Assembly: GCA_015296085.1 (NCBI GenBank)
Contig: DVDT01000027.1
Span: 1-64,000, forward strand
DNA from: Trichormus sp. M33_DOE_039
Lineage (GTDB): Bacteria > Cyanobacteriota > Cyanobacteriia > Cyanobacteriales > Nostocaceae
Reading direction: 5' to 3'
Length of the DNA stretch: 64,000 bases
Shown here: in pieces, positions 36,149 to 45,740 of the stretch
Numbering within the stretch: position 1 is the stretch's first letter
How the letters are laid out: each line of letters begins with the position of its first letter
Made by a program: the position numbers and the translations under genes
Notes under the pieces: generated by a model
The model's database searches: none
The model's input: only the letters and a program-made list of their open reading frames with translations
Told to the model about the DNA's origin: nothing

Positions 36149-37507
36149 CGGGACTTAAACAAAAGTTAAGAGTGAAAAAGAGTAAAATACTTAAATAGCA
36201 TAGCTTTCACGTTGGAAGAGGCTCATGAAAGAAACCACCCCCGCCGCCATGCCGCCATGCTTTGAAAGATGGTGTCAAAGGTTTGACGATGTGTTTACTC
36301 ATAAAGCACAAAAAAGAGAGTTTAGGCATTATTTAGGGGGATTATTGGGTGAAAGTGAAAGAAAAAATCTGTTTCAAATGGCTTCTAATGCTGTAGGGGT
36401 AACTTACCACCGATTACACCACTTTCTCACAGAAGCACCTTGGTCTAGTAGCGAGGTCAACGAACGTCGATTAGAGGTCATGAACAAGTGTAGCCAGACC
36501 AGGATCAGTAGAGGCTTTAGTTTAATAGTTGATGATTCGGGTCATAGGAAGAGTGGTAATTTTACACAGGGAGTGGGAAGACAATATATCGGAGAAATTG
36601 GCAAAACAGATAATGGAATAGTAATAGTAACAACGCATCTATATGATGGGAAAAAAAGCTTACCATTAGATATAGAGCTATATCAACACGCTGATTCATT
36701 AGCCGAAGGAAAACAAGACCCCCTATTTGAGAAGAAACCAGAACTAGCAATCAGATTAATAGATAAAACTCTAAACCTAAAATATCAACCAGGAATAGTA
36801 ATTGTTGATGCTGGATATGGTAACAACACATCCTTCTTATTAAAGTTAGAAAGTCGTCAACTCAAATATTTAGCGGGATTAGCTAAAAATCGCAAAGTTA
36901 TTCTCAATGATTACGATAGTATTCAACAAACAATAAGACTAGATGACTTAGCACAAGCATTACCCCAAGAGGATTTCACAGAAATTTACTTTAACTTAGA
37001 TAAACCTAAAAGATTATGGGTGGTAACTAAAGAAGTAGAGATATCAGGTCTAACTGGAAAACGAAATATTGCTATCGTCATGAATGCTGCGACTTTTTCA
37101 GAGGCTACTGATATTGACTATTTCATCACAAATTTTTCCTCGTCGATTGTTACGCCACAATGGATAGTTGACACTTATAGTCACAGAAATTGGGTCGAAG
37201 TCTTTTATCGAGAAGCCAAAGGGTGGTTAGGCTTAAAAGAATATCAAGTCCGAGATAAAACCAGCCTACTACGCCATTTTATTTTAGTTTTCTGTGCCTA
37301 TACTTTCATTCTTTGGCATCAGTTGACTGGTGGGTTACGACGAAAATGGGCATCGAAACCTTTGAACACTTTTACTGAGGCTTTAGAGGCTTTCAGAACA
37401 GCTATGTCTTTCCGTTTTTTTGATTGGTTGACTCTCAATCTTCACCTGTTCGCTTCTTATAAAGCCAGTTTGGGCTATATTTGGGCTTGATTTTTGTTTA
37501 AGTCCCG
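36149..37507 (+). mobile_element. IS701-family insertion sequence
   Basis: A complete 1359-bp element. Both ends begin CGGGACTTAAACAAAA (16 bases perfect; about 20 of 22 matching). It is flanked by direct TTAG at 36145-36148 and 37508-37511, which fits the 4-bp YTAR-type target duplication of IS701. It carries one intact transposase gene and lies between the ABM and serC genes, without breaking a gene. Confidence 0.92.
36225..37490 (+). CDS. IS701 family transposase
   Basis: A 421-residue DDE transposase. Acidic catalytic residues can be placed in SLIVDDSGHRKSG (first Asp), IVIVDAGYGNN (second Asp) and NWVEVFYREAKGWLGL (Glu). The overall order matches the DDE_5/IS701 group. The frame is intact and ends 17 bp before the right inverted repeat, so the element may be active. 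Its N-terminus has a GCCGCCATGCCGCCATGC codon repeat near the start. Confidence 0.92.
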   Translation: MKETTPAAMPPCFERWCQRFDDVFTHKAQKREFRHYLGGLLGESERKNLFQMASNAVGVTYHRLHHFLTEAPWSSSEVNERRLEVMNKCSQTRISRGFSLIVDDSGHRKSGNFTQGVGRQYIGEIGKTDNGIVIVTTHLYDGKKSLPLDIELYQHADSLAEGKQDPLFEKKPELAIRLIDKTLNLKYQPGIVIVDAGYGNNTSFLLKLESRQLKYLAGLAKNRKVILNDYDSIQQTIRLDDLAQALPQEDFTEIYFNLDKPKRLWVVTKEVEISGLTGKRNIAIVMNAATFSEATDIDYFITNFSSSIVTPQWIVDTYSHRNWVEVFYREAKGWLGLKEYQVRDKTSLLRHFILVFCAYTFILWHQLTGGLRRKWASKPLNTFTEALEAFRTAMSFRFFDWLTLNLHLFASYKASLGYIWA

Positions 37508-37711
37508 TTAGCTGATCCGCTGAGAAAACCTGGATGTACCAAAAAATTATTCTTACTGACACACCCTGCTAACTGAGATTCTCCCCACAAGCAGTGAATC
37601 GGTGAACAGTTAACAGTCAGCACCGACCACAAAGTTTGCAACAATACCCCAGATATCCGGTAATGTAGTATCTACATCATTACTAGCTACTTAATCAGCC
37701 CTGCTGTAACC

Positions 37712-38890
37712 ATGTCAGAGCAACCTACTCTCCCCACAACTAAACCCCAAAATCCTAATTTTTCTTCCGGCCCTTGTGCCAAGCGTCCAGGCTGGTCTGT
37801 GACTAATTTGCAAAACGCTTGTTTAGGTCGTTCCCACAGATCGGAAGATGGTAAAGCTAAATTAACAGAAGCGATCGCACGCTCCAAACAAATTCTCGGT
37901 CTGCCTGCTGATTATCGCTTGGGTATTGTTCCCGCGTCCGATACTGGTGCAGTAGAAATGGCGTTATGGTCACTACTCGGACAACGACCCCTTGACATCC
38001 TAGCCTGGGAAAGTTTTGGTCAGGAATGGGTCAAAGATGTTGTAGATGAATTGAAATTGTCTGATGTCCGTTTGATGAAAGCACCCTACGGCAACTTACC
38101 CAATTTAGAGGAAGTGGATTTTAGCCATGATGTCGTGTTCTTGTGGAATGGCACAACATCCGGGGTCAGAGTTCCCAATGGTGATTGGATTCCTGATGAC
38201 CGTGAAGGACTTACCATTTGTGATGCCACATCTGCGGTATTTGCAATGGATATACCTTGGGAAAAAATTGATGTGCTGACCTACTCTTGGCAAAAGGTGT
38301 TAGGTGGGGAAGCACAGCACGGTGTAATTGTTCTCTCACCCCGCGCCGTGGAAAGACTGGAAAGTTATCAACCAGCTTGGCCTATACCCAAAATTTTCCG
38401 CTTGACCCAAAAAGGTAAGCTGATTGAAGGTGTTTTTAAAGGAGATACCATCAACACACCATCAATGTTGTGTGTAGAAGATGTCCTAGATGCTTTAATC
38501 TGGGCAGAAAGTATTGGTGGGCTTCCTGGCTTAATTAATCGTAGTGAAGCTAACTTAGCAGCAATTAGCAAATGGGTTGAACAAAGCAGTTGGGCAGCTT
38601 TCTTGGCAGAAAAACCAGAAACTCGCTCTTGTACTTCCATTTGCTTGAAAATTGTTGATGCTGGGTTCACTAGCCTCAGCACAGAAGATCAAGCCAAATT
38701 TGCCAAAAAAATGGCGAAACTTCTGGAGAAACAACAAATAGCTTATGATATTGCTCCCTATCGGGCTGCACCTCCCGGACTGAGGATTTGGGGCGGAGCT
38801 ACAGTAGAAACTTCGGATATAGAAGCATTACTTCCCTGGTTGGATTGGGCATACGCCACAGTGAAAGCTGAATTTGTTCCTGTAGCTTGA
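37712..38890 (+). CDS. serC: Phosphoserine aminotransferase (Methanosarcina-type)
   Basis: A 392-residue class V aminotransferase. The start [20 protein letters not shown] and the block [18 protein letters not shown] are typical of the serC_2 subgroup. The PLP lysine is in [16 protein letters not shown], and [13 protein letters not shown] supplies the Asp that contacts the pyridine nitrogen. It converts 3-phosphohydroxypyruvate and glutamate to phosphoserine in serine synthesis. Members are sometimes annotated as alanine-glyoxylate aminotransferases; the length and SerC_2 pattern favour SerC. It lies just downstream of the IS701 element, which may affect its promoter. Confidence 0.82.
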   Translation: MSEQPTLPTTKPQNPNFSSGPCAKRPGWSVTNLQNACLGRSHRSEDGKAKLTEAIARSKQILGLPADYRLGIVPASDTGAVEMALWSLLGQRPLDILAWESFGQEWVKDVVDELKLSDVRLMKAPYGNLPNLEEVDFSHDVVFLWNGTTSGVRVPNGDWIPDDREGLTICDATSAVFAMDIPWEKIDVLTYSWQKVLGGEAQHGVIVLSPRAVERLESYQPAWPIPKIFRLTQKGKLIEGVFKGDTINTPSMLCVEDVLDALIWAESIGGLPGLINRSEANLAAISKWVEQSSWAAFLAEKPETRSCTSICLKIVDAGFTSLSTEDQAKFAKKMAKLLEKQQIAYDIAPYRAAPPGLRIWGGATVETSDIEALLPWLDWAYATVKAEFVPVA

Positions 38891-38892
38891 AG

Positions 38893-38931
38893 TAGGGGTG
38901 TAGGGGTATAGGGGTGTAGGGGTATAGGGGA
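38893..38931. repeat. TGTAGGGG/TATAGGGG octamers after serC
   Basis: Four to five octamers starting right after the serC stop codon. Together with the opposite-strand array at 38953-39058 it could form a large hairpin. Confidence 0.7.
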
Positions 38932-38952
38932 AAGACGAATATAAATAATTTT

Positions 38953-39058
38953 TCCCTTACACCCTCACACCCTCACACCCTCACACCCTTACACCCTTAC
39001 ACCCTCACACCCTTACACCCTTACACCCTTACACCCTTACACCCTCACACCCTTACAC
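38953..39058. repeat. ACCCTTAC/ACCCTCAC octamer array
   Basis: About 13 tandem copies of an 8-bp unit, ACCCTTAC with ACCCTCAC variants, 105 bp in all. The longest such array in this window. No unique spacers, so it is not a CRISPR. It lies at the ends of convergent genes. Confidence 0.85.
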
Positions 39059-39086
39059 AACGAAGAAGCTTACTGCATAACTCTTA

Positions 39087-39734
39087 CTAACGTAAATTAG
39101 CAGGTACTTGTTCTGGAATCACCCAATAGTAAATAGTTTTGCCATCGACTTGTAGTGTCTTTTCTGGCTTCCAATCACCCATATCGAAGGCGTGAGAGAC
39201 AATCCTAGTACCGGGTTTGAGTTCTTTAAAGAGCTTAGGACGTAGTTTTAGATTGATATCAGGTAATAAGTATAGAGTAACAACTGTAGCCTTACTCAAA
39301 TCAGTATTAAATAAGTCTTGTTGAATAAACTGTACCCGATCAGTTACTCCGGCTTGTTGGGCATTGGCGTTAGCTTCTTGGATGCGTTCTGGACTAATAT
39401 CTATGCCAATACCTTTTGTGCCGTATTTTTTGGCAGCTGTATTCACAATCCTACCGTCACCACTGCCCAAGTCGTAAAGTACATCATTTTTATTGACTTG
39501 TGCCACCTCTAACATTGCATCTACTACAGGTTGTGGTGTTGGTACATAGGGAACATCAGCAGGACGTTCTTGGGGTTGCGTCTGAGCTAATGTTTCAGTT
39601 TGACCTGTTAATGTAGGTGCAGAAGGTTGTGCTTGTGCGTCTAAATTCTGCGCTGGGGTTGTACATCCAACAAGACCCAAATTAGCAATACCCACACCAG
39701 TAACTACGAACATTAGCATTTTTGGCAACTTCAT
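39087..39734 (-). CDS. SAM-dependent methyltransferase with lipoprotein-like signal
   Basis: A 215-residue protein. The N-terminus has a lipobox (LGLVGC, Cys24) after a hydrophobic stretch, which predicts a lipoprotein or exported protein. A Gln/Pro/Thr-rich spacer leads to a Rossmann methyltransferase domain from about 65, with motif I LYDLGSGDGRIV (87-98), GIDISPERIQEA and VVTLYLLPDINLKLRP. An exported SAM-dependent methyltransferase is odd because SAM is cytosolic, so either the N-terminus is a membrane anchor with the domain inside, or the enzyme has another role. Related tail motifs occur in methyltransferases that act on histone-like lysines (DOT1-like), which does not define this one. 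Confidence 0.75.
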   Translation of the reverse strand: MKLPKMLMFVVTGVGIANLGLVGCTTPAQNLDAQAQPSAPTLTGQTETLAQTQPQERPADVPYVPTPQPVVDAMLEVAQVNKNDVLYDLGSGDGRIVNTAAKKYGTKGIGIDISPERIQEANANAQQAGVTDRVQFIQQDLFNTDLSKATVVTLYLLPDINLKLRPKLFKELKPGTRIVSHAFDMGDWKPEKTLQVDGKTIYYWVIPEQVPANLR

Positions 39735-39798
39735 AACATAACCTCCAATTGGTTTTTTGAATTTTGTAGCTTGCTTTCCGCAGGGGATTTTGAATTGT

Positions 39799-41157
39799 TC
39801 AAGTCCTACCTTGGCGGTAATGATTCCAAATAAAGAACGGAATACCTGCTGCTACCACTAAAACGCCAGCGATCGCTCCCACGTTGGTGTAGACTAAGCT
39901 GGAATAGAGTAGGTAGCCACAGACAGCACAAAAAAGTAATGGTGTCACAGGATAAAACGGCACATTAAACGGGCGTGTAATCTGTGGTTCTCGGTATCGC
40001 AAAACTATGAGAGAGATGCCAGAAAGTAAGAAAAAGAACCAAAATACAGGCGCAGTGTAATCCACCATCGTTTCAAACCCTTTCCGGGTGAATGTGCCTA
40101 ATAACACTAATGCTAAGGCGATCGCCGACTGCACCAGCAATGCAGAGGTGGGAGTGCTGGGGAGATTTTGCCAACGTCCCATAAAACCAAACAGAGAAAA
40201 ATCTTTGCCGAGAGCATAATTAGTCCGCGCACCTGTGAAAATTGTGGCGTTGATAGCTCCCAAGGTGGAAATTGCAATTAACAAGCTAATAAACCAAGCT
40301 CCGGGTTCGCCAGCTATTGAGCGCATTAAATCTGCGGCTACTGCTTCAGATTGTGCCATGTTGGTTAATCCTAAGCCCCGTAGATAAGCCCAATTGATGA
40401 GTAAGTAAATGGCGGTGATGATCCCAATACTCCACAATAGTGATCGCAACATATTACGCCGTCTATTTTGGATTTCTGCGGAAATGTATGCTGCTTCGTT
40501 CCACCCACCGTAAGATAGCAGCACAAACACCATCGCTAAACCCCAATTACCTGAAGTGTTAGATTCTAGTGTCACCACAGAATTATTTGTGGCACTCAGC
40601 CCAAACATAACCACTAGTAACAACCCGAAAACTTTAGCTACAGATAGTAAGTTTTGCGTCCATTTACCTTGTCTTAAACCCAGGAGATTCAAGGCTGTTA
40701 GCAGCGCAATCACTCCGGCTGCATACACAGAAGACGAAAATGTACCCAGTCGCCACAATTGAGAGGCGTAATCACCAAAAACGAAGGCTAATAGAGTAAT
40801 AGAACCGGTTTGAATGACTGTTAGCCGCGCCCAGGCAAATAAAAAGGCGATCGCGCGTCCAAATGCACGCTTAAGATAAAAATAGACACCACCAACATCA
40901 GGATAGGTTGTGGCTAACTCTGCATAGCATAATGCACCTATCATAGATACCAAGCCACCAGCTAGCCACAACAGTAGTACAGCAAGATCATTTCCGGCTT
41001 GACTTGCTACTAATGCAGGAGTTTCAAAAATACCTGCACCAATTACAATACCTACAATTAAAGCCACTGCATCTGGTAATTTTAACAACTGTCTAGGTGT
41101 TGCCACATCTGTAGCCTGTAACTGTTCCAGCACAATGTTTTCTGTAGGTCTACTCAC
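39799..41157 (-). CDS. APC family amino acid permease
   Basis: A 452-residue protein with about 12 membrane spans of the amino acid-polyamine-organocation family. The first span shows the consensus ALIVGIVIGAGIFETPALVA, followed by LCYAELATTYPDVGGVYFYL. It is an inner-membrane secondary transporter, likely for an amino acid; the substrate cannot be read from sequence. It has a long 5' region with strong secondary structure (41337-41394). The lipoprotein-like methyltransferase gene follows 64 bp downstream on the same strand. Confidence 0.9.
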   Translation of the reverse strand: MSRPTENIVLEQLQATDVATPRQLLKLPDAVALIVGIVIGAGIFETPALVASQAGNDLAVLLLWLAGGLVSMIGALCYAELATTYPDVGGVYFYLKRAFGRAIAFLFAWARLTVIQTGSITLLAFVFGDYASQLWRLGTFSSSVYAAGVIALLTALNLLGLRQGKWTQNLLSVAKVFGLLLVVMFGLSATNNSVVTLESNTSGNWGLAMVFVLLSYGGWNEAAYISAEIQNRRRNMLRSLLWSIGIITAIYLLINWAYLRGLGLTNMAQSEAVAADLMRSIAGEPGAWFISLLIAISTLGAINATIFTGARTNYALGKDFSLFGFMGRWQNLPSTPTSALLVQSAIALALVLLGTFTRKGFETMVDYTAPVFWFFFLLSGISLIVLRYREPQITRPFNVPFYPVTPLLFCAVCGYLLYSSLVYTNVGAIAGVLVVAAGIPFFIWNHYRQGRT

Positions 41158-41336
41158 ATTAGCTCCTTACTCTGAGAGTGTCAGCGAACACGATGAAATT
41201 TTGCTTAATTTCAAAGTTTTCTGGTCTACTTTCTATGGATGTGAAAACCCAAGTTTTCATGGAACACCTTTGTGACTTGTTGATGAATCACTGGGTTTTA
41301 GCACCAGCTTTCCGAGTTTTTATGATCGGAAGTAAA

Positions 41337-41394
41337 TGGGACTGAGGAGTAATTCCTTTGGTGTGGGTCGGAGAGGAGTGATTGATCAGTCCCA
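41337..41394 (-). promoter_or_regulatory. Structured segment upstream of the permease gene
   Basis: TGGGACTGA and TCAGTCCCA (9 bp perfect) enclose 40 bases with an inner GGAGTAATTCC hairpin. A further small stem (TCCGA/TCGGA) lies at 41311-41330. It lies about 180 bp upstream of the permease ATG on the minus strand and could be a regulatory leader. It matches no riboswitch I can name. Confidence 0.3.
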
Positions 41395-41522
41395 TATATT
41401 AAATTTTCATAAAAAAATGTGACACAGAAGTGATAAACACAAAATTAATTACTTTTTTTCAGAGTGACATATTTGTGAGATAATTATCGTTTTTGTGGAC
41501 ATACTTTGTATTTATAGGCAAA

Positions 41523-41562
41523 GTGCTAACCTGACAAGAAGTCTTCCTGGATTCATTAGCAC
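41523..41562 (+). terminator. Orphan terminator-like hairpin
   Basis: GTGCTAA pairs with TTAGCAC around an inner GAAGTCTTC stem, followed by CTTTTGTTTTAAAATTTT on the plus strand. No plus-strand gene precedes it, so it could end a small RNA from about 41400-41573. Confidence 0.35.
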
Positions 41563-41783
41563 CTTTTGTTTTAAAATTTTTGGAATAAGCAAAAATTAAC
41601 CGTAAATATCGACCAATAATTTTTTGACATCTTCAAAAGAAGGTAACTCCAACCAATACATTATTCAATTACTAGATGTAAAAGATAGTCTTAGATTCCT
41701 CTTGTCCAGCTACCTAGCTTCAGAAGCTATAGAATATTTATTGATATGGAAGTTTCCTCATTTATCAACATAGTTAAAATTGC

Positions 41784-41815
41784 AGAACCCCGGTTTATTA
41801 CAAAACCGGGGTTCT
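41784..41815. terminator. Strong hairpin at the end of the lipoprotein gene
   Basis: A perfect 13-bp stem AGAACCCCGGTTT / AAACCGGGGTTCT with a short loop, about 30 bp beyond the stop codon of the lipoprotein gene at 41844. T-tracts are weak on both strands. Confidence 0.6.
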
Positions 41816-41843
41816 TTGTCATCCCCTACGGTCAACACCAGAT

Positions 41844-42446
41844 TTATCTGGCGTTTTTAATTGTCCGACTGACTGTATCGGTTGTGTCTTCAGCTTGTTG
41901 CTGAATGCTGCGCCCAACGTCTCCTGCTCCACGCTGAACGTTTTTTGTGACATCTTCAGCGGCATTTTGGGTGTTTTCTTTGATATTTTCCAAGCCGCGT
42001 TGAGTTCCTTTCACTACGCCTTGACGCACTTCTTCAGCAGAACTGCCCACATCTTCCCCTAGGTTCTTGACTCTTTCTCCAAAAGGTGTACCTTGGCGAT
42101 AATTGCGGACATATTGTTCTGTACTATCAACACCTTTTTCTTCAACATTTCTTTTAGCCATGTCTCGCAGAGCTTTAGCTCTAGCTTCCGCGGCCTTTTC
42201 TTCTGCTCTAGCCCTGGGATCTACATCACTAAAGTTGTTCATCCCACCTTGAGGTGCATTGAGAGGATAGCTTTTTGTAGGGTCATATCTTTCTATATTT
42301 GGAGATTGCGCGCTTGGTTGTGGTGGTTGTGCGGCTATTCCTGGACGGTTACAAGCCTGTGCAGTTAAAAGTACAATTCCTGCCAAAAAGACTGTCAGAA
42401 TTTTGAGGGGGCGCAGATTTTTTAGCCAATTAATGACTCTTTTCAT
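41844..42446 (-). CDS. Lipoprotein, DUF6658-like (paralogue 1)
   Basis: A 200-residue lipoprotein: basic start, hydrophobic LKILTVFLAGIVLLTAQAC with a lipobox ending at Cys32. The mature part begins Pro/Gln-rich, then has a long charged helix of heptad-like repeats (SAEEVRQGVVKGTQRGLENI, then similar ENTQNAAEDVTKN units) recalling LEA or apolipoprotein-like helices. It shares its signal sequence and plan with the next gene, so they are paralogues. The DUF6658 name is my best guess. Likely anchored to a membrane facing the periplasm; function unknown. Confidence 0.65.
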   Translation of the reverse strand: MKRVINWLKNLRPLKILTVFLAGIVLLTAQACNRPGIAAQPPQPSAQSPNIERYDPTKSYPLNAPQGGMNNFSDVDPRARAEEKAAEARAKALRDMAKRNVEEKGVDSTEQYVRNYRQGTPFGERVKNLGEDVGSSAEEVRQGVVKGTQRGLENIKENTQNAAEDVTKNVQRGAGDVGRSIQQQAEDTTDTVSRTIKNAR

Positions 42447-42527
42447 AGGGGTACTCCTTTGATTTTTGCAAATTAATTAGACGTTAAACAAGATGCAATT
42501 TTGATAGATGAAAGATGGTAATTAATA

Positions 42528-43097
42528 CTATCTACCAACTGCGGGATTCTTTTGTAACTCAGGTCTAGCACTGGCTTCATCTGCTTTTTCTTTTAAAAAA
42601 CCAGAAGCTTCTTGTACATTTTCTTGAACTGTGCCAATTCTTTCTTTAATCCGAGTCCCTACATCTGGTTCGCGCTGGATTAAACCACCTGGTTTTGGTT
42701 GTTTATAGTCTTCTTGGGTAATTATGGGTAATTCCCCTTCTTTGAGAACTCTACCGGTTGGTGTCTCTGCACCGGGGTAGAGTAATTCTGATTCTCTATT
42801 GGCAGCAATCAATATCTGTGCATTGCTTTGCAGGCTAGCTTGGTCGTCGGCTCGATTTGCCTTGGTGTTAGTAATTTTTGGATCTGTAGACATCCTATAT
42901 TTGGTGTAATTGTCTCCACCATTTTTATAAGGATTATTAGCACCGCCAGCTTGCACGGCAGGGTTTCGGGGATTCGCTCCTTGGGGATTGGCTTGACTAC
43001 AAGCGGTGCTAAAAATTAACAATAGACCAGCCAGAAATATTGTGACAACTTGGCGTAGGCGCAGTTTTTTCCATAAAGAAATTAAACTATTCACCAC
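42528..43097 (-). CDS. Lipoprotein, DUF6658-like (paralogue 2)
   Basis: A 189-residue lipoprotein with start KKLRLRQVVTIFLAGLLLIF and lipobox STAC (Cys33), very like the neighbour. The mature part is Asn/Pro-rich, then has LYPGAETPTGRVLKEGELPI and a C-terminal helix RIGTVQENVQEASGFLKEKA. The 81-bp gap to the next gene suggests one operon of two paralogues. No catalytic features. Function unknown. Confidence 0.65.
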   Translation of the reverse strand: MVNSLISLWKKLRLRQVVTIFLAGLLLIFSTACSQANPQGANPRNPAVQAGGANNPYKNGGDNYTKYRMSTDPKITNTKANRADDQASLQSNAQILIAANRESELLYPGAETPTGRVLKEGELPIITQEDYKQPKPGGLIQREPDVGTRIKERIGTVQENVQEASGFLKEKADEASARPELQKNPAVGR

Positions 43098-43538
43098 TTC
43101 CTCCTTTAAGTTAGTAAACAGACTCAGTACTTATTTACAAGTAATAAATAAGTAATTATTTGTGTGCTGTTTGAGGTCTGGATCTGATAATAAAATCGAC
43201 CGACAGTTTTTAATCTTAGGTGCTAAAAACTAGCTTTTCCTCTAGCGTAAGTCACATTATTTGCATTAATATGGTGTCAATTTTATCTAACTGTAGAGAG
43301 AGATAATTAAATATAATCAATAATTACTAATACATAATTAACAAATAAATATTGATTCAAATTAGATACTTTATAAGCATTAAAAGTTGTGAATATAACT
43401 CTAATTTAAGAAGTTGATGAAGTATTTTCACAAGTTAGGAATTATGAATTTGGCAATTTGTTCGCTGCAAACATATGTTGTGTAGCTGATGTAGCATAAG
43501 ATTTGAGATATTTAGCCTTGGGTGTTCTAGCTAGTTAA
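43098..43538. other. AT-rich divergent promoter region, no gene seen
   Basis: 441 bp between the lipoprotein pair and the UPF0104 gene. It is AT-rich with no repeats or hairpins worth noting. Confidence 0.5.
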
Positions 43539-44462
43539 ATGACTATCAAACTGAAGCAAATTCTACGTTGGGTAATTTTAGGGGCGACGCTAGTTTTCGT
43601 CGGTAAAGCCTTGCAGGATAACTGGTTGGAAGTGACAGCTATCCGCATTGATGAAGCGGGATGGTCAATTTTGGCGATCGCAACTGGTGTAACTTTATTA
43701 GCGCATACTTGGGCTGGTTGGATTTGGACTTGGGTTCTCAAGGAGCTAAAACAACCTGTACCATCTACTAAATTTATTCAAGTTTACCTGAAAACCAATA
43801 TTGCCAAGTACTTGCCGGGTAATGTATGGCATCACTATGGGCGGATTGTGGCGGCGAAAAATGCCAATATTGCAGCCGGTGCAGCTACCCTCAGCGTGTT
43901 ACTAGAACCCCTACTGATGGCGGCGGCGGCTTTAATTTTTGTAATTTTATTCGGCAACCAATTTGCAGCTACAAATACTACCTGGATTCAACAAATATTC
44001 AAACTACTCAGTTTATTAATTATCCTTTGTGCTATACATCCCCGATTTTTAAATCCAGTAATTAACTTGTTATACAAATTAAAAGTAAAAAAAACTGATA
44101 CTAAATCCAGCCCTAGTGTTGGGATTCGCCGCTATCCCCTACGCCCCTTATTAGGAGAAATGGGATTTTTAGGACTGCGGGGTCTGGGATTTATATTAAC
44201 TTTATTTGCGATTATGCCCTTGAATTTTAGTCAAATTCCTTTATTGTTAGGGGCTTTTAGTTTTGCGTGGTTGTTGGGATTTATTGTTCCCGGTGCGCCT
44301 GGGGGGTTGGGTGTGTTTGAAGCCACAGCGATCGCACTTTTACAACATCGCTTTCCTTCGGCAGCGGTAATTAGTGCGATCGCTTTATATCGTCTGATTA
44401 GTATCATTGCTGAAACTGCCGGTGCTGTCTTGGCTTCATTAGATGAACGCTTTGCCAAGTAA
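43539..44462 (+). CDS. UPF0104 family membrane protein (YbhN/LPG-synthase transmembrane-like)
   Basis: A 307-residue protein with about eight spans. It carries KTNIAKYLPGNVWHHYGR near residue 90 and the conserved GFIVPGAPGGLGVFEATAIAL near 250, both characteristic of the transmembrane domain shared by UPF0104 proteins and lysylphosphatidylglycerol synthases/flippases. The soluble synthase domain is absent, so it may be a lipid translocase or regulator. It is monocistronic. Confidence 0.8.
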   Translation: MTIKLKQILRWVILGATLVFVGKALQDNWLEVTAIRIDEAGWSILAIATGVTLLAHTWAGWIWTWVLKELKQPVPSTKFIQVYLKTNIAKYLPGNVWHHYGRIVAAKNANIAAGAATLSVLLEPLLMAAAALIFVILFGNQFAATNTTWIQQIFKLLSLLIILCAIHPRFLNPVINLLYKLKVKKTDTKSSPSVGIRRYPLRPLLGEMGFLGLRGLGFILTLFAIMPLNFSQIPLLLGAFSFAWLLGFIVPGAPGGLGVFEATAIALLQHRFPSAAVISAIALYRLISIIAETAGAVLASLDERFAK

Positions 44463-44741
44463 GTAACACTGTATACAACTTTCTTCTCTATCTAAACTCT
44501 TCTCTGGGAGGAAAAGTGTTGCAGGGGGAGAAATTCGCTCCTGTTGTGATCAACTGTGGATTCAGCAAGTTTAAAAATCGAACGTTGTCCGAACCAATCC
44601 TAAGTACTGAGTATCATTGTTGCTATATATATCAATACTTGAGAGATTTCAATTTCTAGGGTTGTTGAACATAGGTGCAATTTATTGAGGCAGAAAGGCA
44701 AAGAAGAGAAACAGACTCAATTCTCTACTTTCTGCCTTTGT

Positions 44742-45740
44742 CTACCTTCTGGAACGTCTGCGAAGCCTGTCAATCATCACTGCGGCAATAATTACTAGCC
44801 CTTTAACCACTAGTTGCCAAAAGTAGGACATATTTAACAGAGTCAAACCATTGTTGAGAACAGCAATGATTAACGCACCCAGAAGAGTTCCGCCAATTGT
44901 GCCAATACCACCTGTGAAGCTCGTTCCACCCAGAATCACAGCAGCGATCGCATCTAATTCGTAACCTTGACCTAATATTCCAGTTGCACTATAAAGCCGG
45001 CTGGCACTCATAATTCCTGCCAAACCTGCCAGTAATCCACTCACGCCATAAACAAATAGCAACACGCGATTGACTTTGATACCTGTTAATCGTGCTGCTC
45101 GTTCGTTACCACCAACAGCATAAATTTGTACGCCCAAAACAGTTTGTCGCAAGACAAACCAACTCACAGCTACAGTCAGTAGGGCAATGATTACCAACCA
45201 AGGAAGGGGGCCGACATAGCTATTACCTACCCAAGCAAAGTTGATGTTGCGGTTAATGACTGTTGTACCGTTGGCAACTAAAAAGGCAGCACCCCGTAAG
45301 GCAGTTAATGAACCCAAGGTGACAATAAACGGCGGTACATCCAAAAAAGTGATTAACGCACCGTTGAGCAAACCCAAAAGTAGTCCTGTGAGTAAAGCAG
45401 CAGGTACAGCCAACCAACCTAAAGCCGGCAGTAAAGATACTAACACTGCAACTACAGCAGAAACAGCCAAGATTGAACCCACTGAAAGGTCAATACCTCC
45501 TGTCAAAATCACGAACGTCATCCCGGTTGCCAGCACAATATTGATTGATGCCTGACGTAAGATGTTGACAGCGTTACCTGCTGTGAAAAAGTTGGGACTA
45601 AGCAGCGAAAATAAGATGCAGATGATGACTAGAATCGGTAAAATACCTGCAACTTGCAAAAAGTTGTTGATCGATTTGCGCCGACTTGATTTGGAATGTT
45701 CACCTGGTCTATTGTTAACAGGTCTTAAGGTTTGACTCAT
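44742..45740 (-). CDS. frtC: Sugar ABC transporter permease (RbsC-type, probable fructose)
   Basis: A 332-residue membrane permease of the ribose/xylose type. Typical blocks are [20 protein letters not shown] and [19 protein letters not shown], plus the C-terminal [20 protein letters not shown]. It forms the channel of the importer with the ATPase and the binding protein encoded just upstream. Its ATG overlaps the ATPase stop codon by 4 bp (ATGA), so translation is coupled. The name frtC rests on gene order and on the similarity of the whole frtR-ABC arrangement to the Anabaena variabilis fructose system; other sugars, such as ribose, are possible. Confidence 0.8.
   Translation of the reverse strand: MSQTLRPVNNRPGEHSKSSRRKSINNFLQVAGILPILVIICILFSLLSPNFFTAGNAVNILRQASINIVLATGMTFVILTGGIDLSVGSILAVSAVVAVLVSLLPALGWLAVPAALLTGLLLGLLNGALITFLDVPPFIVTLGSLTALRGAAFLVANGTTVINRNINFAWVGNSYVGPLPWLVIIALLTVAVSWFVLRQTVLGVQIYAVGGNERAARLTGIKVNRVLLFVYGVSGLLAGLAGIMSASRLYSATGILGQGYELDAIAAVILGGTSFTGGIGTIGGTLLGALIIAVLNNGLTLLNMSYFWQLVVKGLVIIAAVMIDRLRRRSRR

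Noticed and set aside
38953-39058. CRISPR-like array
   Set aside because: The unit is only 8 bp and directly tandem; there are no unique spacers and no cas genes. It is a simple tandem repeat.
41158-41400. Known riboswitch in the permease leader
   Set aside because: I compared it by eye with glnA, cobalamin, TPP, glycine and guanidine types and found no matching core; kept only as a structured segment.
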